64,000 nt of DNA, from NCBI RefSeq assembly GCF_020615455.1, contig NC_059225.1:40677546-40741545 (forward strand), written 5' to 3'. The notes below the pieces were generated by a model. That model did not search any database. It had not been told where the DNA came from and worked only from the letters and a program-made list of their open reading frames with translations. Origin of the DNA: Coregonus clupeaformis. Its lineage: Eukaryota > Chordata > Actinopteri > Salmoniformes > Salmonidae. A program made the position numbers and the translations under genes. Positions within the stretch are counted from its first letter, which is position 1. Each line of letters opens with the position of its first letter. Below, one piece after another: positions 1 through 10,710 of this stretch.

Positions 1-620
1 ATAGCTAGGGCTGTGGTGGTCATGACATTTTGTCAGCCGGTTATTGTCATGCAAAAAAGTGTCACGCTCATGGTAATTGACCGTTAATTAACATAAACAA
101 GTTTAGCATCTCCAGGCCTCCACACATACAAGCTGCATACAACCCGCTGATGTGCGCCTTTTGGAACTTCTACATTTAAAAAGTAGAATAAATTAATTTA
201 ATATATACCATCACAATAAACCCATTATTTATTTTAGTCAGGTTTAAAGAAACATTATAATATGAAGAAATTGTACTATTTCAGAAGAACAGAATATGTG
301 TTGGCCTACTGTATGTTATCTGGCTATGCGCCATGCCATAGGCTGCAGGCTTGTTCATTTAGCTGACAATATATGCTTATAAATCCCATGCCATTATTTT
401 ATATTATATGATTTTATAGTAAGGAGAATATAATTGAACTTAGCTGAATAAAATAGAAAGGATATTTTTCCCATTCCGGAGCGAGTGCACAAATGAAGTG
501 ACTATGTTGAGTGTAAAAGTGATAATTTGAAACAGGTCCTATACGCTAGATTTAGAGTTATTTGGCAACTTCAGTTGTGAATGATACAAACCTTAGAATG
601 TCTTAGAAATCAAACATATG
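1..620. other. AT-rich non-coding stretch, probably repeat-derived
   Basis: No open reading frame or splice-like exon is visible. The sequence is AT-rich and ends where the L1 5' end begins. Its texture is that of a decayed dispersed repeat, but nothing in it identifies a family. Confidence 0.35.
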
Positions 621-830
621 GGTAACTTCTGGTCGGGCGATGTAAGAAGACGTGTTTGAGTGAGGTCCCCAATTAAACTTTAATTTTAAAGTTTTTACAC
701 GCCACTGTTAGTTTTTATGTTGATGTATCAGTTGGTTATATTATTTTAATCACTTTTCAAGACCAATCCGAAAAGAACTGCTACGACCAACACATAGTCG
801 AAAGCCGAACCAACTACTCAAACACCTAAA

Positions 831-1538
831 ATGGCTGCCACAGCCAGCCCTTCTGCAGAGTCAGAGGCCTTGTATATGACCAGAAGTAGCCTAAAAGAGG
901 ATATAGCTTCTCTCATCAGCACTTCGCTGGCACCTCTACAAACTTCCATTGACGCCTTTCGAGAAACAGTCAACACGTTTGGGTGACACCTCACTACACT
1001 AGAAGGTTTCTCCACTGACACCGAGTGGATAGCCGAGCTAGAGGCAGCTGTCTCTCATATGAAAACGGCCAACACAGCAATACTTTCCAAGGTAGATTCG
1101 TTGGAGAATTATACCAGAAGGGGAAACATCCGTATCGTTGGCGTCATGGAGGGAATTGATACTGGAGTCAACCCTGTGAAATTTGTCTCCGACATGCTGG
1201 TGGAAGTGATGGGTAACGGTGTCTTTGACAAGCCGCCAGAGTTCGACTGAGCACACAGATACCTCGCCCCCAAACCCAACTCAGGGGAGCGGCCCAGGGT
1301 AATCATAGCCCACTTTCATCATTACCAAAACAAGGAACGTGCAATGCCCTGGGCGAGGGACCATCAACCAAAATTCCGTGGCCAAGATATACAATTCTAC
1401 CCGGACCTGAGTGCCAACCTCGTGAAGAAAAGAGCTGAATTCAAAGACATCAAAACCTGTCTCTACAAGAAGGGGATACAATTTCAGCTCCTACACCCTG
1501 CCCGTCTTTGTGCATTCTATGTCCGGCACATAGAGTAG
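831..1538 (+). pseudogene. L1 ORF1 (RNA-binding protein), two in-frame stops
   Basis: The frame opens at ATG 831 and runs in one frame to the stop at 1536-1538. It is broken only by TGA at 984-986 and TGA at 1248-1250. The middle contains YTRRGNIRIVGVMEG, the L1 ORF1p signature (coiled coil followed by an RRM-like domain). The C-terminal part has LLHPARL, typical of the ORF1 CTD. Copy 2 has CGA at both stop positions, so both stops look like CpG decay of arginine codons. Copy 1 also lacks about 50 bp near its C-terminus compared with copy 2. The intact protein would bind the element RNA as a trimer. Confidence 0.85.
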
Positions 1539-2952
1539 AGTAAAGTTGATAGAGGAAGCAGCCCGGCTGGCTAGCCATGGCAGGAGGAATATGTGGCTGA
1601 CTACTTTGCTAGCTGGCAACGGACTGATTGTCATTACATCCATTTGGATATTACTTTTTACATGAAAGCAATGATTTTTTTTAAATGTTATTCCAGGAGC
1701 ACCCAATGACATCTTTTTTTTTGTTTGTTTTATTTGACTGAAATTAGTGGCAATGTTAGCTATAATACAGCACAATCAAATTGGCTGGCTAGCAAGAGCT
1801 GGCTGGACACACTTTACTGTTTACTATATGGCTGGCTAACTAACGCCACATTTATTTTTAAATGTATTTTTACATGCAACAAGATGATTGCTTGACTCCA
1901 GGAGTACCCAGGGATATCTTTACCACATCTATACTTGGCTGAGAAGATTTCAAACAACAGGGACATTTGGCTGACTTGCTAGGATGGCTAGCTACGCACA
2001 ACAAAAACCGGAGAGCTCAAGCATTGACTGGGCTATTTGAATGTGGCGGTGGATTTAGCTAAGCACTTCTCCACCATTTTTGTAGTGGCTAGCTAGCTGA
2101 GATATAGCTTGACATATGGACAACTACCTAGCTAGCTACATCGAGAATAGACTGAACGTAGGCCTGTATCCATGTAAGTAACATTGGCTGGCTGACTAGC
2201 TTAGCTGGCACTAGTAACACATGTTAAATATCCAACGTTTGTTTGTTATGTCTTTGTTTGAACTAAATTGGCGTTAGCTAGTCATTTACCTCTCTAAAGA
2301 CTATTTAATAATGCTACAATCTCAGGGTTTGACTCGGGTTGATTTCTTGTTTGGACTTTTATGTGATTGTATTGCCTTTGTTTCATTGAGTGGGTGTTTG
2401 GATATATTTAGCTTTCGCCTCTACCGAGATTCACTGATGTTGGAATATTTTGGCATTCGTGTTTGTGTGGTTCGTTCCCTACTTTATTCTTTGTGGTCGC
2501 GCTGCGCCTGAGTATCATATTTTACTCCCTGTAGATGTGGGCACAGTTGCACGGTGTGGCTGCGGGAGCATGGCATGGAGTTTGCCCCTAACACAACCCA
2601 TGGGCCGAAGTCTTGATCAATAGAAGCATTTTATTTTGCTATTTGCGTTTGTTAAAGCCAATGGAGGATGTAGCTGATCGACTATTGAGTGACACTGTTA
2701 ATATTTGAGTTTATTTGAGTTTGAACAATTTAAAACTGCCGTTGTAAATAATTATGTTAATAATTGGGAGCCCTCTTGTGTAGGGTAAGTTAAGTGGCAG
2801 ATGGTTAAAAATATGCAACTAATGAAATAATGTGTGTGTATCCCCTCACAATCTCTGCCGTTTCATGAGATGTTTAAAAATAATGTAAAGGTAATTGTTC
2901 TGTTTGCTTGAGTAAAAGGGAGTTCAGATATTGGGGTGGGAGTTGGGGGGTC
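1539..2952 (+). other. Long ORF1-ORF2 spacer of the L1
   Basis: About 1.4 kb separates the two ORFs. It is rich in gctagctag motifs and carries no convincing protein. It is shared with the second copy (about 22140-23640, reverse strand), so it belongs to the element and is not an insertion. The only ORF of note (2311-2511, 66 codons) has a recognisable nucleotide counterpart in copy 2 but no domain I recognise. Confidence 0.6.
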
Positions 2953-3939
2953 AGCTATTAGGTTTACAAGCTGGAACGTCAAGGTAATGAACAGCCCGGT
3001 TAAATGGGCTACAGTATTTGCTCATCTTAAGAATTTAAAAACCGATAAAGCAATCTTACAATAAACACATCTGTGTACAGCAGATCAAGGTAGACTCCAT
3101 AAAGCTTGGGTAGGAGAAATATTCCATTCAAAATTCAATGCTAAGGCAAGGGGAACAGCAATGCTTATTCATAAGAAAGTACAATTTACTGCTGCTGACA
3201 TAATCTCAGCTCCACAGGGGCGTTTTGTTATGGTATGTGGTTCTCTCTTTCACACCTGTTTTGCTTGTAAATGTTTATGCTCCCAATTCGGATGATGTTG
3301 ATTTTATTAACAAACTTATTTCTTTGCTGCCCAATCTCAACTCACACCATTACATTTTTGGAGGCGACATGAATTGTGTGATCCACCCAGTCTTGGATCA
3401 CTCAAACCCTAGATCATTATCTCCCTAAAAAATGTCCAGTGTTTTGTCTGCATTTATGAGCTAGGCAGGATGTGTAGATCCATGGAGATTCATTTTCCCC
3501 AGTAACATAGAATTTTCTTTCTTTTCACATGTGCACCACTCCTATTCTAGAATAGACTACTTATTCGTAGATAAAGCCCTTCTCCCCTCTGTTAAGAAAG
3601 TAGAATACTCAGCCATTGTTATTAGTGACCATGCTCCTCTGTCGCTCGACCTCTCATTGTCATTGAACTATACAGATCGCCCCCCATGGAGACTTAACTC
3701 ATCTTTACTTTCAAACAATTCATTCTGCACCGTTCTTTCGAATGCAATTGATGTCTTTATTGAGACAAATAAAACAGATAATTTCTCCATCTACACTTTG
3801 GCAACACTTAAAGTTGTTCTTAGAGGCAAAATAATTTCCTATTTCTCTCTTCTCAATAAACAACGCAAAATTTAACAACATCTAATCGACCCCATTCTGG
3901 AATTAGACCAACAATACAATACCAACAATAAGTATATAC

Positions 3940-3946
<7 letters not shown>

Positions 3947-3993
<47 letters not shown>
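3947..3993. repeat. (TA)n microsatellite
   Basis: About 47 bp of alternating TA sit immediately 5' of the nested LINE tail inside L1 ORF2. Confidence 0.95.
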
Positions 3994-3996
<3 letters not shown>

Positions 3997-4105
3997 ATGG
4001 GGGATTGGAAGTGATGCAGACAATTACAGTGATGGAAGTTACAATCTATCTGAAATATTAAGCTGATCTACCCCCTACAAAAAAATAATTAATAATAATA
4101 ATAAT
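3994..4105 (+). mobile_element. Severely 5'-truncated LINE-X 3' tail nested in the L1
   Basis: The stretch with gggggattggaa and acaatctatctgaaatatta matches the 3' end of LINE-X at about 16100-16165. It is followed by an A-rich and TAA-repeat tail and interrupts the L1 ORF2 frame. Only about 90 bp of the LINE end was inserted, a typical product of abortive target-primed reverse transcription. Confidence 0.7.
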
Positions 4106-5735
4106 ACTCTGCCTCTCCATCACCAGAACTTTACAAAGAAAGGCTGAGTCTTCAAACTCAGTTCTCCGCTCACACGGTTTTGTTAACGAGCATGGAGAAA
4201 AGGCTGGTCGACTCAAGTGCTAATCTGCCTCAAAGCTGATCCCTCAAATGCACAACACCTCGAGTGTTTTAACAGTTATTCCCACTGAAATCAATAATAC
4301 TTTCAAAACATTTTATTCAGATCTTTACACATCAGAATCACCTGAAGACAATTCAATTATGAATGATTTTCTTGACAATTTGGAAACTCCTACCATTAGT
4401 ACAGAGAAGAGAGAGGAAATTGATCAACCTTTGCAGTTAGAGGAGATTATGAATTCAATTACAGCAATGCAAAGTGGGATATCCCCTGGCCCAGATGGCT
4501 ACCCAATCGAATTCTAAAAAAGAAAATCTGCCAAACTTGCACCCCACCTGCTTGAAATGTTCGAAAAGGCCCTGGACCAGGGTGTTTTACCCCAAACCCT
4601 GACAGAGGCGTCGATCACACTTTTGTTAAAACCTGGCAAAGATGCATCTGAGTGTCGCTCATACAGACTGATCTCACTTTTAAATGCAGATAAATATTAG
4701 TGAAATTGCTTGCCTCTCAAATAGAATCCACTATCACAGACATCATATCAACGGATCAGACAGGGTTTATTAAGGGTCGCCAATCCTTTTCTAACATTTG
4801 ACGTCTGCTTAATGTATCTTCGGACGTTCCTGAAGTAATTATCTCTTTAGATGCGGAGAAGGCATTTGACAGGGTAGAATGGGCATATTTATTCTCTGTA
4901 CTGGGAAAATGTGGCTTCGGTGCAAACTTCATTTCCTGGGACCGACTGTTGTACTCATCACCCAAGGTATCAGTGCTTACAAACAAACTTCATTCACAGT
5001 ATGTCCCATTATCAAGGGCCACACACCAAGGATGTCCAATGTCCCCTCTGTTATTTGTCCTGGCGATAGAACCCATTTCTATTATGCTAAAGGACACACC
5101 CTCAATACATGGTATCTACAGATGGGGACTGGAACAAAATGTTTCCTTGTATGCAGATTAATTGCTTTTATATATCTCAGACCCTGAAGTGTGTGTCCCT
5201 GATGTAGTGGACCTGCTGCTTAGGTTTGGTGTGTTTTCGGGTTATAAATTGAATTTCTCAAGAAGTGAAATTTTTCCTATTAATGAATTAGCATTACAAA
5301 TTCCACAGGATACTATTCCATTTCGTATGTCCAAGTCTGGCTTTAAATATTTAGGGATCAATATCACCAGTACCTTGTCTTCCATCCATGATGATAACTT
5401 TATTCCCCTGATTAGCAAACTTAAACTGGACTTTCAGAGATGGAGTATTCTCAATTTTACTTTAGCTGGTAAAGTGAATTTTATCAAGATTTCTGTATTT
5501 GTTCCAATGTGTACCTCTTTTTTTTACCAAAGTATTTTTTCAGTTTAGTGGATAGGCTTATATCTTTTTTTTATGGGGAGGTGGGAATCCAAGAATACGT
5601 AAAGCATTCTTCCAGAGATATAGAACACACAGAGGACCAGCCCTTCCTAACTTTATCTATTATTACTGGGCAGCGAATATACAAAATATTGTTTACTGGC
5701 TTCGCAGAAAAGCTGAAGAACATACGCACATCCAG

Positions 5736-6223
5736 GTACTTTCCGCAGGTGCTGGAGTTGTAGGCAAATTCGTGAAAAACAGAAAGGAAAACGCCGCACA
5801 CTGCTGCTCATGCTCCCAGGTGATATTTATTTATAACAATGTTTTGACTTTTAGGTCTTCATCAGGCATCCATTTCCCAAGTGGGGGTGGACGGTCCTAT
5901 ATATAGGGGCAGTACTCAGTGACATCACTTCCTGAAACAGGAGGTAAAAAGTGTATAACATAGGTTCACAATATTAACATTCAATGTATCAAAATATATG
6001 ATCATATACAAAGAATACATACAATGTTCAATTAGGATTGTAAAAAAACACAATTTGGACATATTGAAACTATAAAAATGGTTTCAAGTCAAACTCCTCG
6101 TTAAGGCCAAGAGGAGACAGTGTGTTGAGCCTGTGGATCCAAAAAGATTCCCTTTGAAGAAGTTTCCTCTCAATGTCCCCTTCCCTGTGTGACACCTTGA
6201 CCATTTCTATTCCAATGTACAGT
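5736..6223 (-). mobile_element. Penelope-like element, 3' end remnant
   Basis: The reverse strand encodes REGDIERKLLQRESFWIHRL and then GLNEEFDL (6070-6222). I read this as the C-terminal GIY-YIG endonuclease tail of Penelope-like retroelements. Downstream on the same strand is the motif gatgaagacctaaaagtcaa followed by aacattgttataaataaat, typical of PLE 3' regions. Only the last part is present. A Tc1 end abuts its 5' side. Confidence 0.6.
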
Positions 6224-6271
6224 TGAAGTCGGAAGTTTACATACACCTTAGCCAAATACATTTAAACTGGG
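6222..6271. mobile_element. Isolated terminus of a Sleeping Beauty-type Tc1
   Basis: The sequence cagttgaagtcggaagttta opens a 50-bp piece of the terminal inverted repeat. It stops where a SINE begins. The same 46 bp recur, with two differences and in the same orientation, at 7147-7192. Confidence 0.8.
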
Positions 6272-6432
6272 GCCGCGTGTAGCTCAGTTGGTAGAGTATG
6301 GCGCTTGCAATGCCAGGGTTGTGGGTTTGATTCCACGGGGGACCAGTATGAAAAAATGTATGCACTCACTAACTGTAAGTCGCTCTGGATAAGAGCATCT
6401 GCTAAATTACTAAAATGCTAACGAGATATGTT
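6272..6432 (+). mobile_element. tRNA-derived SINE
   Basis: The head is tRNA-like, with box A gtagctcagttggtaga and box B gggtttgattcc. A short link leads to the tail gtaagtcgctctggataaga. This tail is common to many teleost SINEs. It is not a functional tRNA gene. Confidence 0.85.
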
Positions 6433-6975
6433 CCCAGAACATTTTGGTCGGTTCTCATAATCCCAGTTTGGTTCTAAGGTAGAGGTAAAGGTTTGAGGGA
6501 ATGTTCAAGGCAATATGTTGTGGAAACATTTTGTCAAGGTCAAATGAAAACAATTGATTGATTGATTGCACCCTTTCATATGGCCAGCCCATACCATGAT
6601 GACACCACTTGTATGGTATTGTATAAGAAAGGTTTTATGTCACAATCCAAAACATTGTTCCTGTTCATGTGTCTGAAGAGATTCTTCTTGGAATAGTCAG
6701 AACACTGGACAAATAGATACTTAATGAACATCGTCACTATACATCCCAGGGACCAAATAGTTGCTAGTTTGAAATGTATCGCATTTACCATTTGGTCTTT
6801 TTCCTACTCAGTTGACACAGAACACTAAACAGGCATTCGTTTGGAATACCAATGTCTTTGATGTGCTTTGAATAGCCCCCTCCTATCTTAGACAAAAAGC
6901 TCCCTTCTATAGGCTCTGACTGTGAGGCTTTTTGTCTCTGTAGCTCTGCAAAATGTACAGTTATATATATATATA
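6433..6975. other. Non-coding stretch between two SINEs
   Basis: No coding or structured feature is visible apart from a short TA run at 6961-6975. A 71-codon ORF on the reverse strand has no recognisable motif. Confidence 0.5.
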
Positions 6976-7145
6976 GTCATTTAGCAGACGCTCTTATCCA
7001 GAGCGACTTACAGGAGCAATTAGGGTTAAGTGCCTTGCGCAAGGGCACATCGACAGATTTTTCACCTAGTCGGCTCGGGGATTAGAACCAGCAACCTTTC
7101 GGTTACTGGCACAACGCTCTTAACCACTAAGCTACCTGCCGCCCC
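6976..7145 (-). mobile_element. tRNA-derived SINE (reverse orientation)
   Basis: Read on the reverse strand, the tRNA-like head ggcaggtagcttagtggtta lies at the 7145 end, with a box-B-like ggttctaatccc. The tail agagcgtctgctaaatgac lies at 6976. The body includes the segment cctagtcggctcgggg (as + strand). It is a different subfamily from the SINE at 6272. Confidence 0.8.
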
Positions 7146-7660
7146 CTGAAGTCAGAGGTTTACATACACCTTAGCCAAATACATTTAAACTCAGTTTTTC
7201 AGAATTCCTGACATTTAATCCTAGTAAAAATTCCCTGTCTTAGGTCAGTTAGGATCACCACTTCATTTAAAGAATGTGAAATGTCAGAATAATAGTAGAG
7301 AGAATGATTTATTTCAGCTTTTTTTCTTTCATCACATTCCCAGTGGGTCAGAAGTTTACATACACTCAATTAGTATTTGGTAGCATTGCCTTTAAATTGT
7401 TTAACTTGGGTCAAACATTTCAGGTAGCCTTCCACAAGCTTCCCACAATTAGTTGGGTGAATTTTGGCCCATTCCTCCTGACAGAGCTGGTGTAACTGAG
7501 TTAGGTTTGTAGGCCTCCTTGCTCGCACACGCCTTTTCAGTTCTGCCCACAAATGTTCTATAGGATTGAGGTCAGGGCATTGTGATGGCCACTCCAATAC
7601 CTTGACTTTTTTGTCCTTCAGCCATTTTGTACAACTTTGGAAGTATGCTTTGGGTCAAGC
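7146..7660 (-). mobile_element. Sleeping Beauty-type Tc1 fragment
   Basis: The terminal repeat gaagtcagaggtttacatac and an internal direct repeat ggtcagaagtttacatacac at 7347-7366 give the IR/DR layout of this family. The reverse strand 7597-7370 encodes the transposase C-terminus: MEWPSQCPDLNPIEHLW, which holds the third catalytic acidic residue (DDE, E in PIEHLW), ending KGNATKY. The rest of the transposase is missing. The piece is joined near 7660 to a different Tc1 family in opposite orientation. Confidence 0.85.
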
Positions 7661-8394
7661 CTAAGATCACCTTGCACAATGCTAAGCGTTGGCTGGAGTG
7701 GTTTAAAGCTCGCTGCCATTGGACTCTGGAGCAGTGGAAACGCATTCTCTGGACTGATGAATCACGCTTCAACATCTTGCAGTCCGACGGACAAATCTGG
7801 GTTTGGCGGATGCCAGGTCAAGGCTACCTGCCCCAATGCATAGTGCCAACTGTAAAGTTTGGAGGAGGATAAATAATGGTCTGGGGCTGTTTTTCATGGT
7901 TCGGGCTAGGCCCCTTAGTTCCAGTGAAGGGAAATCTTAACGCTACAGCATACAATGACATTCTAGACGATTCTGTGCTTCCAACTTTGTGGCAGCAGTT
8001 TGGGGAAGGCCCTTTCCTGTTTCAGCATGACAATGCCCCTGTGCACAAAGCAAGGTCCATACAGAAATGGTTTGTCGAGATCGGTGTGGAAGAACTTGAC
8101 TGGCCTGCACAGAGCCCTGACCTCAACCCCATCGAACACCTTTGGGATGAATTGGAACACCTACTGCGAGCCAGACCTAATCGCCCAACATCAGTGCCTG
8201 ACCTCACTAATGCTCTTGTGGCTGAATGGAAGCAATTCCCTGAAGCAATGTTCCAACATCTAGTGGAAAGCCTTCCCAGAAGAGTGAAGACTGTTATAGC
8301 AGCAAAGGGGGGACCAATTCCATATCAAAGCCCATGATTTTGGAATGAGATGTTTGACGAACAGGTTTCCACATACTTTTGGTCATGTAGTGTA
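7661..8394 (+). mobile_element. Tc1 transposon, 3' two-thirds (catalytic region)
   Basis: The transposase frame runs from about 7670 to the stop at 8337. WTDESRFN carries the first catalytic Asp. A single stop (7870-7872) interrupts FGGG-IMVWGCFS. FQHDNAPVH carries the second Asp and SPDLNPIEHLWDELE the final Glu. The right terminus ends catacttttggtcatgtagtgta. The N-terminal DNA-binding half and left terminus are lost at the fusion near 7660. A fuller relative is at 55899-57189. Confidence 0.9.
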
Positions 8395-8729
8395 TTTCAC
8401 AAAATGGTTGACAGCCCCTCTGCGTGCTCCAGAAAGGAATAAAGGAGAGAGAGGAGGAGATGGAAACCTATGGTGTTGAGATATTCTGTAGCTAAAGGTA
8501 ATGTGTCAGCCTATTAATTATGAAATAAAAAAAATTATCCTTCTTATTAGGCTATTCAAAATCAAATACAAATTCACTATAATTGCTAACTGTAAGCCGC
8601 CCTGCACAATCAATGAACCAACAGCATCACCTAGGGCTGCCTATACGTTCTCTCCCAGACTCGTGGATATACATTTTGGAGGGTAGCATAAGGTAAGCAG
8701 TCCCTGCAGTATGTATAACAATACAGTCC
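8395..8729. other. Non-coding stretch
   Basis: I see no gene or recognisable repeat here. The composition is AT-rich. A 61-codon ORF at 8501-8686 has no family motif. Confidence 0.4.
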
Positions 8730-9292
8730 ACACTCAAGAAGGATTACTTTATCCTATCCCAGGTATTTCTTAAAGAGGTGGGGTTTCAAATGTCTCCGGA
8801 AGGTGGTGAGTGACTCCGCTGTCCTGGCGTCGTGAGGGAGCTTGTTCCACCATTGGGGTGCCAGAGCAGCGAACAGTTTTGACTGGGCTGAGCGGGAACT
8901 ATGCTTCCGCAGAGGTAGGGGAGCCAGCAGGCCAGAGGTGGATGAACGCAGTGCCCTCGTTTGGGTGTAGGGACTGATCAGAGCCTGAAGGTACGGAGGT
9001 GCCGTTCCCCTCACAGCTCCGTAGGCAAGCACCATGGTCTTGTAGCAGATGCGAGCTTCAACTGGAAGCCAGTGGAGTGTGCGGAGGAGCGGGGTGAGAG
9101 AACTTGGGAAGGTTGAACACCAGACGGGCTGCGGCATTCTGGATGAGTTGTAGGGGTTTAATGGCACAGGCAGGGAGCCCGGCCAACAGCGAGTTGCAGT
9201 AATCCAGACGGGAGATGACAAGTGCCTGGATTAGGACCTGTGCCGCTTCCTGTGTAAGGCAGGGTCGTACTCTCCGAAATAATCTCCAAAAT
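8730..9292 (-). mobile_element. CR1/L2/Rex1-type LINE fragment (RT C-terminus)
   Basis: The reverse strand encodes SRLDYCNSLLAGLP and LQLIQNAAARLVF (9280-9115). After a frameshift near 9090 it continues LHWLPVEARICYKTM, APPYLQ and WWNKLPHDARTAESLTTFR to a stop at 8754. These are the conserved C-terminal motifs of CR1/L2/Rex1-group reverse transcriptases (a domain after the thumb). The upstream RT is missing. Confidence 0.8.
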
Positions 9293-10312
9293 ATCACAAT
9301 TTTTTAAACAAGCCATATAAAGTTGCTTGCTATTTCAGTTTAATCCACAAGAAAAGACAGAACAAATATTACAAAAAATATTAAGGTTAAACTCAAATAC
9401 ACAAATTGATTTTAAAAAACATATTTGTAAATTATATCATACATAGGACTGGTGGAATTATGTCACACATGCAGCTAACAAAAAATATATGGAAATGTTT
9501 TGCTCTATTCAAAATTATAACCAACTAATTGCAGCTTTACCGCAAAAATGGAAGAGGTAAGTGGAAGGGGGAGAAGGTAAGGAACCTGTCTGTCGGCCCT
9601 GCATTAAAGACCAAAATTGTTTTTTAAAAATTGTGATAAATTAAAAAGTATACCAGTTTCATTTTAGCACCAACAAATGTACAGCTATGCCATACAGGTT
9701 GCAAAATAGTTGGGAAGAGATTTTCGATATATACCTGTCAGTGGGTGCTGTAGGTGGGTGTGGTGCAGGAATCAGGCACAGGACGCAGAAAATTAGTTCA
9801 AAAGACTTTAGTGAAAGCACACTCAATACACGAGCCAAAAAGCCTGGAGGTGAGAAAATACGCACACAGGCGTAAACCAAAATGCGCACTAACATGTGCG
9901 AATAACCCTCCTAAACAGAGGAGGAAAACCACAAAGAGCAGACGGGCAACAGTAGCGCACAATCACGACAGCAAAACAATCACACACAACACCTGACAAA
10001 CACAACGAGAACTTATAGGACACTAATGAGCGCTAAACGAAAACAGGTGTACAACATAAAGACAAAACCAAACGAACATCGAGACATACAACGGGTGGCA
10101 GCTAGTACTCCGGAGACGACGACCGCCGAAGCCTGCCCGAGCAAGGAAGAGAGGCAGCCTCGGCCGAAACCGTGACAATACCGATTCCATGGCACATGGT
10201 CAATGAACTGAAAGGACACAAAAGGACGCCAGATTCAAAACTTAGTTTTTCAATTACAATTATTGTACAAAATTCTTGCAACAAATAGAATGTTATATAT
10301 ATGGGGGAACGC
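9293..10312 (+). mobile_element. L1-type ORF2 C-terminal remnant, split by a solo LTR
   Basis: AT-rich sequence that continues on both sides of the solo LTR (9293-9735 and 10183-10312). Without the LTR it reads as degenerate L1 ORF2 C-terminal sequence, for example WVDYVTHAANKKYMEM near 9450. Multiple stops show old age. I assign L1 from overall resemblance, not from a catalytic motif. Confidence 0.5.
9736..10177 (-). mobile_element. Solo LTR with 5-bp target duplication
   Basis: On the reverse strand it begins tgtcacggtttcggccgagg and ends cccactgaca, i.e. TG...CA ends. It is flanked by atacc at 9731-9735 and atacc at 10178-10182. The 442-bp length and 5-bp duplication fit a Gypsy/ERV-type LTR left by recombination between the two LTRs of a full element. 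No internal region remains. Confidence 0.9.
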
Positions 10313-10710
10313 GGAACAAGGGAGAGCTTGGTTTGTTGTTTTGGAAGTGTATTGGAAAGTTTCTTAGTAGCTAGCTAACTTTTGAGTTTGGATCCCACGA
10401 TACAGTTGGAACCAGTTGCTGGGACTGCTACTCTCTGTCCAGTGATCCTGCTGACCAAGGCCGGGTCTGAGGAGCTATTTGGCATAGCAGATAGCCTAGC
10501 TACTAGCTAGCTGCCTATCAAGCTAGCAGGGTTTTTTTGAGGGCTTGAACGCAGCCCGCGACGCGGTTAGCCATTGTGGCTGGGACCGTGGATTGTCCAC
10601 GGTTTGTGGCTGCCCACATCCCTGCTGTTTGTTGTTGTTTTCAATCTTCCCTGTGACCTGCCCTGTCTGGAACTGTGAGGAGTAACAGCGTAACCTACGT
10701 TGCTAGCTAC

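Larger units (their letters stand above)
621..5735 (+). mobile_element. L1-type LINE, copy 1 (ORF1 + ORF2, decayed)
   Basis: This is a nearly full-length non-LTR retrotransposon with a 5' leader, an ORF1 with an L1-type RRM region, a spacer of about 1.4 kb, and an ORF2 with endonuclease and reverse transcriptase. The same order is found reverse-complemented at 21505-24612, where homology starts at the same 5' point (ggtcgggc). That fixes the element's 5' boundary near 621-630. It is interrupted at 3940-4105 by a LINE tail and a TA microsatellite, and at the 3' side it runs into a Penelope-like remnant. Frameshifts and stops in both ORFs show that it is dead. Confidence 0.85.
2953..5735 (+). 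pseudogene. L1 ORF2 (APE endonuclease + reverse transcriptase), broken
   Basis: The N-terminal region reads as an APE-type endonuclease: FTSWNVKV near 2960, YAPNSDD near 3280, GGDMNCV near 3360, SRIDYLF near 3545 and ISDHAPLSLD near 3630, the SDH catalytic motif. The RT follows: SPGPDGYP near 4485, DAEKAFDRVEW near 4850 and HQGCPMSPLLF near 5025. The active-site loop reads YAD-stop at 5150-5161, so the second aspartate of YADD is replaced by TAA. KLNFSRSE (5245) and FKYLGINIT (5340) continue the domain. Several frameshifts separate the blocks. The distal region near 5565-5700 still resembles the L1 ORF2 C-terminus. It is not functional. Confidence 0.85.

Noticed and set aside
6272..6350. tRNA gene
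   Set aside because: The boxes are tRNA-like, but the sequence continues into a SINE tail and recurs at several sites, so it is a SINE head.
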